Source: Chiridota heheva
Lineage: Eukaryota > Echinodermata > Holothuroidea > Apodida > Chiridotidae
DNA: 64,000 nucleotides
Reading direction: 5' to 3'
Assembly (NCBI GenBank): GCA_020152595.1
Contig: JAIGNY010000065.1
Location: 10,001 to 74,000, forward strand
Shown: positions 1 to 63,205 of the stretch, one piece after another
Numbering within the stretch: the stretch's first letter is position 1
Layout of the letters: the number at the start of each line of letters is the position of its first letter
Position numbers and translations under genes: made by a program
Notes under the pieces: generated by a model
Told to the model about the DNA's origin: nothing
Database searches by the model: none
What the model saw: only the letters and a program-made list of their open reading frames with translations

Positions 1-435
1 TATAGGGCTTAAATATCATTATCATGTACCTAAAGTCCCCCACAAAATAGCCAAATTCTTTAGAAATTATTATTGGCCCGTTATAACATTCCCCATAGAA
101 TGTTCTATAACATTCCCCGGGAGCTTGAAAACTCTTATTAGATTTGACGTGTCAATAATGTAAACTGAGCTCCATCGAAACATATTCTTCATTTCGCAAC
201 CACTTTACATATGTGGTTATGGTAACATGGTTGTGTTTCTGAAGCTATACCACCAGTGAAAGATATTCATCATGCTCAGTGTAAAAAATATAAATCAAAA
301 ACGTTTTAGTAGCAGATAATGATCTAAACTTCTGATAAATTGTTATCGTGTTAAACCAATGTCTAACAAGCTTATATAGCTGAAAAGGTTACATTTCCAC
401 TATATCTGTATATGTTGCGTCGATGTTTATATGTC

Positions 436-1042
436 TTAAAGGAATATTCCCGTGGATTTTCTATTCATCTTTCTATTTATCCTCCTATTCATCTTGCTAT
501 TTTTTAATGATAGAGGACTGTGAAAGAAACAACTTACTGTAAAAATCAGGTTGATATCTTTTTGAATTTAGGAGTTATTGCATTTCAAAAAATGCACGAG
601 TGAGTTGAAAAGTGACCTCACAGTGTACAGTGTAATGTCATAAAGGCAAATCCCAGCTGCCAAGACAAATCTTGTGTATTTCTTTGAAAATTAATTATTC
701 CTCCTAAGTTACTGGAAGCATCTTTTATTTATCTTATTTTTTTTATTCAGATGGGGTATATTATTGTATAATAACGTGATTTGGCCATCTGCTCATGAAC
801 CTTTTCACTCTATAGTATAAGAAAAAACTCTTTTTTTTTTTTAGAAACAGAAGAATTGACTTGGATCTGCCTTTATATGACGTCACATATGACACTGCGA
901 GGTCACTTTTCAACACACTTGTATAATCTTTGAAATGCAATAACTCCTAAAGATATCATCATCTTTTGACATTGAATTGTTTTTGTAAGAGTCCTCTCAT
1001 ATATATAAAAATAACTTAAAATTCACAGAAATATTCCTTTAA
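436..1042. mobile_element. Fold-back MITE-like element, copy 1
   Basis: The two ends are inverted copies: TTAAAGGAATATTCC on the left and a matching reversed AATATTCCTTTAA on the right. The arms stay similar inward; both contain a 'gagttattgcatttcaaa'-type block and a 'gtgacctcacagtg'-type block in opposite orientation. It has no coding capacity. TTAA at both edges suggests a TTAA target site, as used by piggyBac-type transposons, but this is inferred. Related copies are at 1803, 20533 and 29728. Confidence 0.7.
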
Positions 1043-1802
1043 ATAATCGATGCTATTGTTTACGAATTAAAAAAGAATACGAAAAAAAAAAGCAGTATTT
1101 GATCGTTGCTTCTTGAAAAATATATTAAATGAAAGAAAAATCGATGACCAAAGAACCTGGGTCAGTAGCGAGCGGCTCCAGGCACCACAGACGGGAACAC
1201 TGGCTTTTAAATGCATTGTAAGGCAGTCAAGAAAACTTAAACTGGATCCTCATCGGAGGTCCTACACGGCCCCTGGCCCCCAGCTTTGCTTCGCTCGCGA
1301 AAATAGGTTGCGCAACTGGCCTAAAAGTAACAGACAAAATCAAACATCGTGAAGGCTAGCCCACGAATAATTGTATCATGAGTGAATGATTAAACAAACC
1401 ACTTGCCCAACGTAGCCTGTGTGCTTAAAAAATATATATATTCATGTCTTTGAATTCTTATTGAAAGGTTGCAGCAATTGAATTATTCTAAAACTTTCAT
1501 TCATTTTCTAAAACAAAATCTCCTTTGTCTTTTCAACTATTAAATTAAGTTGTTTGTCGAATAGCCTTGCCCCCATATACAGGACCCATGACATTGACTT
1601 TGTACTGCACAATATTTAGGCATCATAACGATTAATATTATAAACAAGCCTACGATTTTGGAATCGTTTACAGCCAAACAGCTGAAAACCCATAAATGTC
1701 ATGTTCCATGGTTTAAAAACCGTGTATTTACATGAGACAATAGCATGGTATACGTAAAAAGTTGATACACTAAAGATTTATACAGTTGCACAATATTCAG
1801 TT

Positions 1803-2407
1803 TTAAAGGAATATCCCCATTTTGCATTTTTTTTATGTAGAAAAATGTTTTAGAAACAAAGTAGTGAAAAAACTATATTAATATCTTATTTTGTTTAAAA
1901 GTTACAAAATTCAAAACAAAGAAAAATTTGGACAAAAGTGACTGATTGGCAACATCTGTCAGTCTGTGATGTCATGGAGACAATTTCAACAAATTTGGTT
2001 TTGCATTTCTTTAAAATGATTTTGATTTTTTTATCATTGTAAATGTGATGTACACCAAGAAAAAACAAACAAATTATTTTTTTGGCAAATTATATATTCC
2101 ACCCTATCTCTATAATGAACCAAAAATGTTGTTCGATAATGTAAACAAATGTGATTAAATTTATGTGATTAAATTTATAAGAAATACATGTACATCAGAA
2201 CTGTGCTGGAATTGCCTTAATGTCATCAACAAGCTGAATGACATATACTGTACGAGGTGTCAAGTTTTTAAGAACATTTTTCTACTCTTTAAATTGTTAT
2301 AACTTCCAAACGGAATAAGGAATTAACATAGTTTTTTTCACCACTTTGTTTCTACAAGTTTTCTCTATCATATGAAACAATGCAAATCAATGAGAATACT
2401 CCTTTAA
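1803..2407. mobile_element. Fold-back MITE-like element, copy 2
   Basis: Same organisation as the element at 436-1042: the left end reads TTAAAGGAATATCCCC and the right end reads GAATACTCCTTTAA. The length (605 bp) is nearly equal to copy 1 (607 bp). The arms carry the same internal landmarks, including 'gtgatgtcatggagac' on the left and a reversed match on the right. Non-coding. Confidence 0.65.
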
Positions 2408-4324
2408 GCAATTTTGATGTGAACAACTGAAAACAATAAAATCATGATATCACATGGATGTGTGGGTAGGCTGCCGTGCAAGCTGATATTTTCAGTGTGT
2501 ATAAAATCGATGTTTACGACGCACCCGCAAACTTGTTGGAATGCATACCCCTGATTGTTACTCTATGATTGGCCAATATTGGTCTTTAAGATGAGGTGAA
2601 TGAAACATATTTGCTTTTTGTTTAACTGTTTTCGTTTGAGATTTAAGTGTTTAAATTTGACTGTAGTGGACACAATGTCGAAGGTTCGATCTTTCTCTCT
2701 ATGATACAAAATGTTAAGGAACAAGAGTCTCTTTTTACGAAAGAAAAACATCAATACATATTCGCCATGGAGACGCATGTTTTGAAATACTTCATGAAGA
2801 GCCCAGTAATTGAAACGCATGTACATAATAATTGTTTTTGAATGCACATAAATAGAAACTTCCAGACTTATGCAAACTTTCGTCTGTCGAATTTTGCGCA
2901 AACATATTGGTTAAGATGGAATTATTCTACAGACCGACAAAAGATACATCAGAAAGGATTGATCCTACATGTTTTACCCACTATAATAATTTCAAAAGAG
3001 TTGGTTTATGAATTTGAACCCTCAAATGCTAAAACAACATTAATAATGTGTTCTTTTTAGTAAGTTCGTTTTCGGTTGAAATGCTGAAAAAAAGTTCATT
3101 TTATATTCTGAATAAACTTAGAACACTAGAAACGTACGATTTGCTAACACGGGCAGTTTCTAGCTGAATTACTTGGAGTTCATGCAATCATATGCGGGGG
3201 TGTGTTGTGTAAGTCATACGAACGGTTTGCTAGCAATTGTTAATTCCCCATATATATATTTTTCAAAGATAGTAAGCAGGTAAGACCAACAAAACTCATA
3301 TACCAATGTTTGTTTTTACAATATCAAACTTATACGCAGCACATTGGCGTTATATAACCGTTTGCTTCCTTTTCCGCGAGTTATATAATTTTCTGGGTGG
3401 AAAGGGGGTCAGGCTGGTTTTCTCACTTTTCGTTTTTCTTTTGCTTATCAGTACTCACTCTCCTACTCTCTCTCTCTCATGTTCTTTTTCTAAATTAAGC
3501 CGTAGTTGATGGTGGAGGAGTAATCTACTCCTTATCCACTACCTTTCAAAACTCTCAAGAATTTGTTCTACATTTGATATGCAAAATTTGTTTCAGTGTT
3601 GTAATGAAAACAAAAATAAATTAAGCAAATCTAAAAATTAAAAATAAAAAGTCATATCATTGTGCTTCCGTGTCACGACAAGAACGCCTGAAAACTTTGA
3701 AACTTAATATCCACCAATTATAAATGACAGAGAATATGGAGACGAGTATGGAGACTTTTATTCAAAACAGACAATACCTCTACAGCTGGAAATACCAATA
3801 ACAAAAACAATAGATAGATAAAAACAAATAAAATCAGTTTCCATTTTGCACACTGTCAGCAACTTTAATTATCAGCCAATTAAACTAAACAATGAACCTG
3901 CAAGAAACTACCAACCATTTTAAGCAATACACAATATGATTGAGTGTATAGTATTTCCTCTTATTTCTTAGTGACCTGTTTTTTTTTTTAAACAAAAATA
4001 TAACTTTTAATAATAGTTTTTCATAATAATGATGATAATAAGCAAACAGTTGAGGAAGAAAAAGAAGTCGGTTCGAAATTGTTTTGCCTTTTGTCAGATA
4101 AATCATTCACCAACCCTCTGGAAAAGTTCAGGCCCCATTTTCCCCATTTCCTATACTTCTCTAAGAAGCAAAAGAAGCTTGTAGCATTTCTACAGGCTTT
4201 TTAACTCACAAAACCTCTTTCACGATGTCGCTGTCAGCAGGTCAGTCTGTTGTTTCGTCAACATATGACTGGTCATCTGGTCATACATAGTTTTGTGATG
4301 TGTCTTTTATCTTTTTGTCCATAG

Positions 4325-50714
<46,390 letters not shown>

Positions 50715-51015
50715 TACACCAGAGGAATATTCATACAAACAGTCATTAAATGATCATTTTGGTCATGTTTGGTTTCGGAACAATATTCGGAGTGACGGTG
50801 GACTTCATTTTTCGCAAGATGTTTGAGGGATTCAAGACTAGCACTTTATTGAAGGCAATTTGTACCCTTTTAGTACATTGTTTAGGTTTGTACTGTATAT
50901 GCTACGGCTATCAACCCAAGGTTGACTGGTGTGAAGACAAATAAAAGGTTCTACCATGTGTTAACAACAATTTGTGCTTCACAGATATCAGAATAAAGCA
51001 TTTTTTTAGTGTAGC
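50715..51015 (+). other. Probable NOS 3' UTR with a small hydrophobic ORF
   Basis: It follows the distal stop codon and ends near the AATAAA at 50992. It includes an open frame at 50750-50944 (64 codons) starting one codon after an in-frame stop. Its product would have two hydrophobic stretches (near GFGTIFGVTVDFIF and AICTLLVHCLGLYCICY) and end KVDWCEDK. I cannot assign it to a family. Confidence 0.5.
50992..50997 (+). promoter_or_regulatory. Poly(A) signal AATAAA
   Basis: Canonical AATAAA, 278 bases after the distal NOS stop, followed by a T-rich stretch at 51000-51007. It is the first good signal after exon 23. Confidence 0.6.
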
Positions 51016-52409
51016 AGAGGGTATTCAAATATTATTTGTTTGATTTTATTGCTGTGGTAGTACATTGTATCTAATTGGAAATGTATATTCAGAACATCTT
51101 TAATCGATTAAGATTGTTTTCTTTACTATCACAATTACAGTGTTGGTATAAAGTAGAAAAGTTAGAGTAATAAATTTAGGTGGCTATTTTATTTATTCAT
51201 ATTCATACAAATTATTTTAATGTTAATTGCATGATTATTTAATTTGAAGCATACTGGTATATTTAAAGGTAAAACAAGGAATGGATGAATTTGGAAGTTA
51301 ATTTGAATGGGTGAATAAATATTGAATTACATAAAACATATTTATCAATATATATGAAGAGCTATTATGTGTATAGTGAATGCCTATGAAATGAATTATT
51401 TATTGTGATATATAAAGAGTTTATGATATGTAAATAGAGATGAATACCATATACTCACTATATGTGATAATCGTGTACCAGAAGCAATATGCTTTAGCAT
51501 GTCCTGCATGGTGTGATATAATGTCTTTTTAAAGTGTAATATATAATGTTTAAATATTTATTTGATTGAAAATGTATGAGGTCAAATATTGAAAAGATCG
51601 TGCAACACAAAATTAAAAGTCCTTTTTAGACGAAAGAAACAACATTGATGGAAAACATTTTTGTACTTTCTAAAAACTCTTATTTATTCCAACCTAACTA
51701 ACTCACTCTTTATGCAATTAAAACAATTGCTGCTCTTCTTGAAACTTGTATTTCATAAACCTTATGAGAAAGACTTACATTTTATTGACATATCTACAAG
51801 GTAAGAGGAGTGATCATAGTAATGGAGAATTCACCAAAGGAAAAATGGTGGGAAATAAATATACTGAACAGTGCTTGCATGCTGAGATATATGGTTAAAG
51901 AATATGGAATCAAATATGGCATTTTAATGAAACTGCTTGTTTGTTAAGTGAAAAGATCTAATTTATTTCATTAACCCAAGTTGATTTATTTATGGCATAA
52001 GGTTACCAGTCTAAGGCTAGAGGAGTAATAGATTCACACAGCCTATATGATCTTTATTTTCAAAATGTATTTTGGTTGTAATCTTAGATGTAATTCCATT
52101 CTTGTTTTCAAATCAGAAGGATTTTTTCCCCAGGATTTTAAGATACTTTTATCAATGTAAGATCAATGTATTCCAGTTGATCTTTATGTAGGGTTGGTAG
52201 CAGTATTTATGATAGTAGATGGTTATACATTGGTCCATAAATGTTGTTTAACACATCGTCCATAATTATGCTGGCATGAATCACATTTGACAATTACTAA
52301 ATATATGCAAGTTTATTCTTACTTCTGAACATATCAATATGTACGGAATGGTACAAGTATTCATGTATGAATTTCGTTTATTCCTTTGGATTGAATGTCC
52401 ATTTATAAT
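51016..52409. other. Intergenic AT-rich DNA
   Basis: No open frames of note, no recognisable repeats and no RNA genes seen. Confidence 0.6.
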
Positions 52410-52860
52410 TTTTGATCATTCATGAATTGTGATTATTAATCATTCATTGTTATCATAAATCATGAATTGCGATCATTAATCAAGAATTGTGATCATTCTT
52501 AACTTTCGATCGTTCATGAATTTTGATCATACATCAATTGTGATCATACATCAATTGTGATCATACATCAATTGTGATCATTCATGGATTGATCAATAAT
52601 CATGAATTGTGATCATTCATCATGAATTGTGATCATTGAATGGTGATCATTTTTTAATTTTGTTCATTCATTAATTTGTATCATTCATTGATTATGATCA
52701 TTCATCATGAATTGTGATAATTGTTATCATTATTCATTAATTGTGATCATTCATCATGAGTTATGATTATTAATTGTGATCATTAATTGTGATCATACAT
52801 CATGTGTTGTACTTTTCTTATTGAATTTGTATTATTCATGAATGGTGATCATTCATAAAT
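52410..52860. repeat. Degenerate TGATCATTCAT satellite
   Basis: Many variants of 'aattgtgatcattcatcatg' in tandem at about 17-22-base spacing. Three exact neighbours read 'tgatcatacatcaattg' at about 52533-52572. It is rich in the palindrome TGATCA. Non-coding. Confidence 0.85.
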
Positions 52861-53160
52861 GATGCAAAAACAGATAAAGCAGGCTTTTTCAATCTAGTAA
52901 ATGATGTTTGACTTTGGAGGGTGCGGAACTTAATGCAATTGTTATGAAGAGGTTTTTTTTTTTTATGTTTTTATCAATTTGAAATAGAAAGTGCTAGATG
53001 TTTTTCTTTGTATTACTCACTTGCCAGGTAATGAAACACATACAATTTTAGAATTGCTACTAACCAAACAAAGTCCCAAAATGAATTTACTATACAGGAA
53101 TAAAAAGAAATCAAATATTATTTGACAGATTTTTATTTGTTTTCACAATATCACAAAGAA

Positions 53161-56274
<3,114 letters not shown>

Positions 56275-57510
56275 TTAAAGGATTAGTTCAGTGATTAAGC
56301 TAGTCAATCTTATATAAAAGAGTACTTCAATAGAAACAAAATAGTGAAGAAAGCATTCCAAAATCTTATTCTGTTAAGGAGATATCTAAGTTTAAAGGAG
56401 ACATAAAGTCTGATACAATCATTATTTCATATGTTAGAGAATAAAAATCTTAACTAACTACCAAACACAGCAAGTCAAAAATGTATTTCTTTCATATAAG
56501 AAGCAAGTCAAAATCTTATTCCTAACTCAAGTTATTCGTGTTTGAAATCGACACACGGGGGCTGCCATTTTGTTCAATTATGTATTGAAATAATGTGCAT
56601 AATGACATAATTTTCCCAACAGGGACATAAGGATTATAATGTATTTCTTTATAAATGTGATTACAGTTTTTATTCCAAAATGATGTGACACAAAGTTTTA
56701 AGAGCATGTTTTGATAATTTTATGTGTACACAAACATTTCCTTGACCAGTACAAAAGAAAAACAATTTTTATAAACTAGAAACCTTGAGGTAGATTATAA
56801 AAAAATAAAAAGCATTCCAACATCCTGCTGGGCTGATGACATATTCTGTAGGTTTTTAAATCAAATGGCAGCTCCCATGGTACTATTAAGTAGTAGTAAT
56901 AATGTTTTTAATAATTACAAAAAATGTGTTAGATTGCTTCGGGAGTTATGAAACTTGGTCAGTACATTTATATGACTGACAGTCGGTACAGTCTATTATA
57001 TGAAATAAGGATTATGTTAGACTTTAAAGTCTCCTTTAAAGTTTGGTATCATTTGTGTAGAAATGACCGAAATCAGACTAGTTGTGATGTCATAGCCTCA
57101 GATTCCTCAAAGTCTTTGTCTTTCTATTATGTTTTGTCCTGTGATGTTGGGGCTTAAAACTATGGAATATGTCAAAAAAAGTAGTTGAACTAAATCAACG
57201 AAGAGCATTTGTAATATACCACCTGAAGAAAGTTTGAGGAAAAATAATTTTAAAAGTGAAAAAATTAAATACATTTTCTTTAATGTACATCAATAACTCT
57301 TAAGAATGTGACGATGAAGATACCAACTTTCCATAGTAGACTTACTACATTAGTCATTTCTACTCGGATAAGACAACAGCTCTAAACTTTAATATCTTCT
57401 TAACAGCTTAACGGAAGAAGATTTTTGAACGCTTTCTTCACCATTTTGTTTCTTTTGAAGTCTTCTTTTATATTAGATGGAATTGCTTGACAACTAAACT
57501 AATCCTTTAA
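56275..57510. mobile_element. Second fold-back family, 1.24 kb
   Basis: The left end TTAAAGGATTAGTTCAGT has an inverted partner AACTAAACTAATCCTTTAA on the right. The arms remain similar for about 125 bp, e.g. 'gaaacaaaatagtgaagaaa' on the left against the reversed form near 57440-57460. TTAA at both edges, as in the first family. The interior has no recognised protein. Confidence 0.7.
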
Positions 57511-60299
57511 TAACATATCATTCATTGGTAACATTGAAGCAATGGCCGCTAGGAAATATAACCTGAACTGGTCAGTCTGCTAATTTTGAAGTTTCTTCCA
57601 TCATTTTTTGTTGTTGTCATTTTCACTTCACATTTGTACTGTTTTTGGATGATAAATGTTTACATGCACCAAGCTCATGATTATTGTAGTTGCTTAATAT
57701 TCATGTATGCATATATTGTCTTTGACTTATGAAAAGTAACTGTGTCAATTATTTTTAACGTTTCGTTAAAACAATTTGCTAGCTATTGTAGCTATATCAA
57801 TTGTCGTCGTTACTAGCATATAGGTAATATTCATCTTTTATAGAGCACATAACTGTATTTAGTTTGATGACTTGGGAAAGTAATTTGAAATTGTTTGCTT
57901 GAATATCTTTGAGCAAAAAGTTGCTGTAATAATTAGATTATTTCTTTCCTGTAGTCCTGGTTACAGAAGAACAGTCACATGTGGTTGACCCGTGGCTGAA
58001 TGGTAGCTTTGGTCATTGCTGAAGATGGACCAATGTATCAGCCATTGGGAGCCAATTGCAATGGTAAACTCCATCCAACATGATCTGAAGCAATGTTTGC
58101 AATGTGGGACAGCTCAAATTAAATCGTAGAGGGTTCAGGATATAATGTAAATATCCGTTGATGGTGTGACAGTTGTCTGCTATGCATTACGATCTTATGG
58201 TTGCATTAATGTGTCCTAAACTCCTGATCATTAAGAGAAAACTGGTCGGGTGATCACGTGCCCCCGCTTCCGATTTGCATTACTTGCTTACTAGCCCATT
58301 AGATTACACGACACAGTTTCCAAGCTCCACCAACTTGTGGTAATTACCTGCTTGTGTTCGCTGACAAGATCAAATTCTAGTACTTGAAAGTCAATATTAC
58401 TTTGTGTGATTTTCCAATCAGTAGAGGAGAGATGTTGCATGCATCATTAGACAGATATACCCCAAATTGGACAACTTTTTTTAATGCAGCCAGTAAATCA
58501 TCATGATGGGTTGGAACGTTAAGTGCTGGCAATCACAGTATGCGTCCCAAAAAGCTCAGTTGGTGATGTCTAACATGCTGCATTATTGGTTTACAATTGG
58601 TAAATTAGTACACCGTTTGATTGATAACATAGTCACCACATTTGATTTGCAGCAGAAGTTGTCACACCTGTTTTAATGATCGTAGTTAAGATGCTGCTGG
58701 ATGATGTCCAGCTTGTGTCATGGTAATTGCCCTCTAACGTGTATTGCAACAGCTAACTTGCATGTATGGTAATGGTTAACTGTAATTAAGTACTGGCTGA
58801 CTTATATGGGAATGACAAGGTGCACCCATCCCATATATGTTGTATTTATTCTACTTGGAATCCTGACTGACTAAAAATGTTGCATAATGCATTGCACCCT
58901 GTTAAAACATTATGCCATGCCTAATAAATTGGAAAGATCAGATTTTATGCAGGTAAGATGGTACAAAAGGTACAAAGTTTTTAATCAGTTGGGTTTGATA
59001 TTTGAGAGTCAACTTTGCATATTATTTGGTGATGTTTATTTCTGTTTACTTGTAAGAATTGATTAAATGTTGCAAAATTAATTGTGTTGTTCAATTGTTA
59101 TTTTTATATCATGTTAAATATTCAAATTCATAACATGCTTATGCATATGAAGGTACTGGTACCGTTTTAATTACTTGAGAGTCCCTTTGAAAGTTATTCG
59201 ACGTCAAATGAGGCAATTTTGACGTAGAATCTTAATATTTAATCGTGTAAATGGCTCCATGCTATTTACAAGTTAAATACCAAATTAGTTTGCTTTCCAT
59301 CATTAATGCATCATATGCCCATTATTCCTCCGTCCACCCATTTTACCAGACTTTTTGCTATGGTTGGAGGAGAATTATAACCCGAGTCTGCCTTAAGAAA
59401 TGACCAGGAACTTACTTCTTTTTTGTGATAAAAAAATGGTTGTCATTCATGATAAATCTGCCCAAGTATTTGGCAATAACAATTATAGATGGAATTTTGG
59501 CGGTCCCCATCTATTTATTCCAGACAAACAGAAGTACAGGATTTTTCGAAGTTGCACTGATAGAATAATCCATCTGTTTCGGTATTTCTATGTTGAATTC
59601 GTAGCTATTGGTTTTCTAGAATTTACCGTTTCAGAGAAATGGTTCAGAGCAATATATTACAGTACAAGCATGCCTGCACATATTTTCCTGACATCCAAAA
59701 AAGGAGAGATTATGAAGGGAAGGCCGTGTTACATGATAATCTCTTCAGTGATGGAACTTTAGCATACAAAATAAATAGAGAATAAAACAAAGGATATAAT
59801 TAATTAAAAATTGTCTACATAATAGGAATACATTAGAAAATAAAAACTAATCAATTTTCGCCCAAAAATGGTTTTACTAAACGAGATCAGTTTAAATCTA
59901 TAATCTTGGACAATTTGCTCACATTGTTTATTTGATAAACCGCAGCATACGAAGATGTGACACTTAAAGAAAGACTCGCTGATACACCATATATATTTAT
60001 TCCTTCCTTTTCAGATGTTCACCACGACGTTTTTTTTAATTCCGATGAAAACCGGGCCAAGACAAGATGTTTTTGGCTCGAAACAATCATTTCAAAAATT
60101 CAAATGCTTAGTTTAGGGTTGAATGTGACATTTTTTTCTTTAAGACTGCAAATTACATGTTGTGGACAATTTGGTAACATAGAGATAAATAACTTGCCTT
60201 CCGTGCAGTCGTATCACAAACATTTAACAAAACGGCTGTGTTACATTGGAATCATGACTGAAGTTACAAAAAGTTAACGAAGTAAAAACGTCAGAAAAT
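57511..60299. other. Intergenic region with two unassigned open frames
   Basis: Open frames at 59400-59762 (+, 120 codons) and 59957-60277 (+, 106 codons) have mixed composition, but I recognise no family and see no splice context supporting them. Pieces may be 5' parts of the retrotransposon that follows. The remainder is unremarkable. Confidence 0.45.
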
Positions 60300-63205
60300 A
60301 TGCGAAAAAGGTCCAGATTTTAAGGCGATAATAGATAGCCATCTTGTCAAGATGTTCGAAAAATTTATCGCAGACTTCCTCAATAAGAAAGATGAAGGGT
60401 TACACACGCTAATCTCAGATGTTTAAAAAAGGTTGTAATATGACCACGCTGGACGGGCTTTGGTGAAAGTCAAGCTGACAAAGTATTTTGTTTTCGGGCA
60501 GAGATGATGAAATGCATTATCAGGGAGCTGCATTCATGTTATCAAAGAAAGCTGATCAGACACTATTAGAATGGATAGCTATAAATGAGAGGTCAAGGTT
60601 TTTCTCAAAGTATATTAAATTGTCAATCATTCAAGTATATGCTCCAACAAATGATGCAATTGATGAAAACAAGGAAGCTTTTTATAATTAGTTACAAGCC
60701 CTGGTAGATAGGGTTTCCAAGAATGACCTATTAATTATAATAGGCAACTAGAATGTTAAAGTAGGATGTAATAATGTTGATTATGACAATGTTATTGGAA
60801 AGCATGGCATTGGTGAAAGGTAGTATCAACAATTTATTGGTGACTGGCACAATTTTTCCACATAAACTCATTCATAAACAGACCTGGACTTCCCCAGGAG
60901 GGAGGACAAAGAACCAAATTGATCATGTGCTTGTAACAAAGCAACACAGAACCTCCATATTAAACACAAGAGTGATGAGAGGGGCTGACATTTCAAGTGA
61001 TTACTACTTGATACGGACCAGGATCCGATTGAAACTTGAACGAAAAACCGATAACAAAGACATGTAGACCCAAGTATGATACCATCAAGTTACATCAACC
61101 AGCAATCAGAGAAGAGTTTTCGGTTGAACTACGAAATAGATATGAAGTTTTACAGGACTGCATGTGGTGAAACTGAAGTACCTGATAACATTGAAGTAGT
61201 TGAGAGTAAGTGACAGACATTTAAAGAGGAATACAATAGGGCTGCTAAAAAGGTTCTTGGGTACAAAAAGAAGGGCCAAAAGTCATGGATCGGCAGAGAA
61301 AGTTGGAAATGTGTTGAGAGAAAACAGCTAAAGGTTAAGAAAATGCCAAGTCAATTAGAATTAAAGATATTATGAGAGCAAAGTATGCTGAAAAAGACAA
61401 AGATGTGAAGAAAAGCCTTAGGAGAGATAAAAGAAAGTGGGCTGAAGACCTTGCTACGTCTGCAGAGGAAGCAGCTAGTAATAGCAGAATAAAAGAGCTT
61501 TACAAGATAACCAAAACAGTTTGCAATGAAAGGACCAAGGTCGAGAGTACTATAAGAGACAAGGATGGGAATCTATTAAAGGATGAAAAAGAAAAAGAGA
61601 GAGGTGGAAAGAGCATTTCGAGGAGATACTGAAGTGCTGAATAGACCAGATCCTTCTTTTGCAGATCCTGTTTTTCCAGTTCCTAACATAACATGTGACC
61701 CTGAAATAGACGAAATCAGTACTTATATTACAAGAAGTGAAATAAAAGAGGCATTGATGAAGCTAAAGAATAACAACGCTGCAGGCAAGGATAATATAAC
61801 CAGGGAGTCTCTCTAATATAACTGCCGAGTTGTTAAAAGCTGATATATGCACACCAGTATTATGGCTTGAAGAGCTGTTCAGAATTGTATGGGAAAAGGA
61901 TGTTATGCCATAATCCTGGAAGCAAGGACTGATAACAAAAATACCTAAGAAAGGCAATACTACTGTATGCGATAACTAGCGCGGAATAATCTTAACATCC
62001 ATACCAAGCAAAGTATTTGGAAGAGAGATGAACAGGCTGGGTTTAGAAGAGGATGGAGTACCACGGAGCAAATTTACATCCTGCGCAACATTCTAGAATA
62101 GGTGGTTGAATGGCAGTCAACCATATATATCGCCTTTGTTGACTTCGAAAGGCGTTTGACTCAGTGCACAGAGAAAGCCTTAGGAAAATAATGGCAACTT
62201 ATTTCCATAAAAGATAATATGTTCGATTAGCTATATATGTAGACAGTGAACGTGCAGTTATAGATGGTGGTGTGGAATCTAAATAGTTTTAAGTCAAAAG
62301 TGGTATAAAGCTGGGTGATGTAATGTCAGGGTTCCTTTTTCTGATGGTGGTAGACTGGGTGATGAGGAAAATGACTGATGATAACAGGAATGGAATTAAA
62401 TGGAGGTAGTCAACCCTTGAAGACTTAGATTTTGCTGATGATATCGCTCTACTTTCATCTACATATCAACACATTCAAACCAAAGTGACCAGGCTCAATC
62501 AGTATGCTGCACATACTGGGCTAAGAATGAATAAGGATAAGACAGAGCTCATGAAAATTAACAGCAAATGTTCAAACAGTTTATATCGATAACCGACAAC
62601 AAAATAAAGTAAACAAGTTCAGATACCTTAGTGCAACAGTGCGCTTACAAGTTGGTGGCAAGGAAGATATCCCAAACAGAATCTCTAAAGCAAGAGTAGC
62701 ATTTATGAAATTAAATAAGATATGGAACTCAAACACATTCTCAATATATCCAAAAAACTGACTGTTTAACTCTCTTCTTAAGTCTGTACTCTTGTATGGT
62801 TGCGAGACATGGAGAGTTAATGTAGCAGATAATAAAAAAGCTGGATACATTTATGTTTAAATGCTACAGGAGGATTTTAAAAATCAGATGGCCATATGTA
62901 ACATCTAACGATGAAATACTGAGAATCACTAGACATACCAAAATCAGCACTGAAGTATACAGAAAAAGGTGGTGGATTAAACATGTGATGCGCATGCGAA
63001 GCATTAGGCACTGTGTGACAGCTATGACGTGGAAACAAGAGGGGAGAAGGAAAGTTGGTTGTCCTAGAATGACCTGGAGAATGACAGTCGAGAAGGAGAG
63101 GAAAGTGATGGGATGGAGCTCGTGGACAGAAGCCACACAAGCTGCAAATAACAGAGTCCAGTGGACAGTGCCCTGTAGCCGTATGGGCCAGGAGGCTTGA
63201 AGAGA
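60300..63205 (+). pseudogene. Decayed non-LTR retrotransposon with endonuclease and RT
   Basis: Endonuclease remnants: SGRDDEMHYQGAAFMLSKKA, IIQVYAPTND, GRTKNQIDHVLV and RVMRGADISSDYYLIRT. RT remnants: LKNNNAAGKDNIT, GFRRGWSTTEQIYILRNILE, FVDFERR-like DSVHRESL, and LDFADDIALLSS near 62430. C-terminal remnants: LYGCETWRVN, RRILKIRWPYVTSN and a basic GRRKVGCPRMTWR end. The upstream DSHLVKMFEKFIADFLNKKD may be ORF1-like. Many stops and frameshifts. The layout is an APE-type LINE; the clade cannot be fixed by eye. Confidence 0.88.

Larger units (their letters stand above)
1..4324. other. Upstream or intronic non-coding DNA
   Basis: No exon could be recognised here, although the NOS reading frame is open into the acceptor at 4323-4324, so at least one more coding exon must lie further 5'. 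The stretch holds two related fold-back elements (436-1042 and 1803-2407). The rest is AT-rich sequence with scattered short open frames of no recognisable family. No promoter could be supported. Confidence 0.6.

Noticed and set aside
1113-1352. 79-codon open frame considered as an upstream NOS exon
   Set aside because: It lacks the conserved block that precedes the zinc hook, has no matching splice phase and has no family resemblance.
2687-4090. Short GGTTCGA-type matches considered as tRNA B boxes
   Set aside because: No A box, no cloverleaf-forming arms and wrong spacing, so no tRNA or tRNA-derived SINE is supported.
59400-60277. Two open frames of 120 and 106 codons
   Set aside because: Not recognised as any family. 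Kept only as a note in the region entry because they precede a decayed LINE and could be chance or 5' relics.
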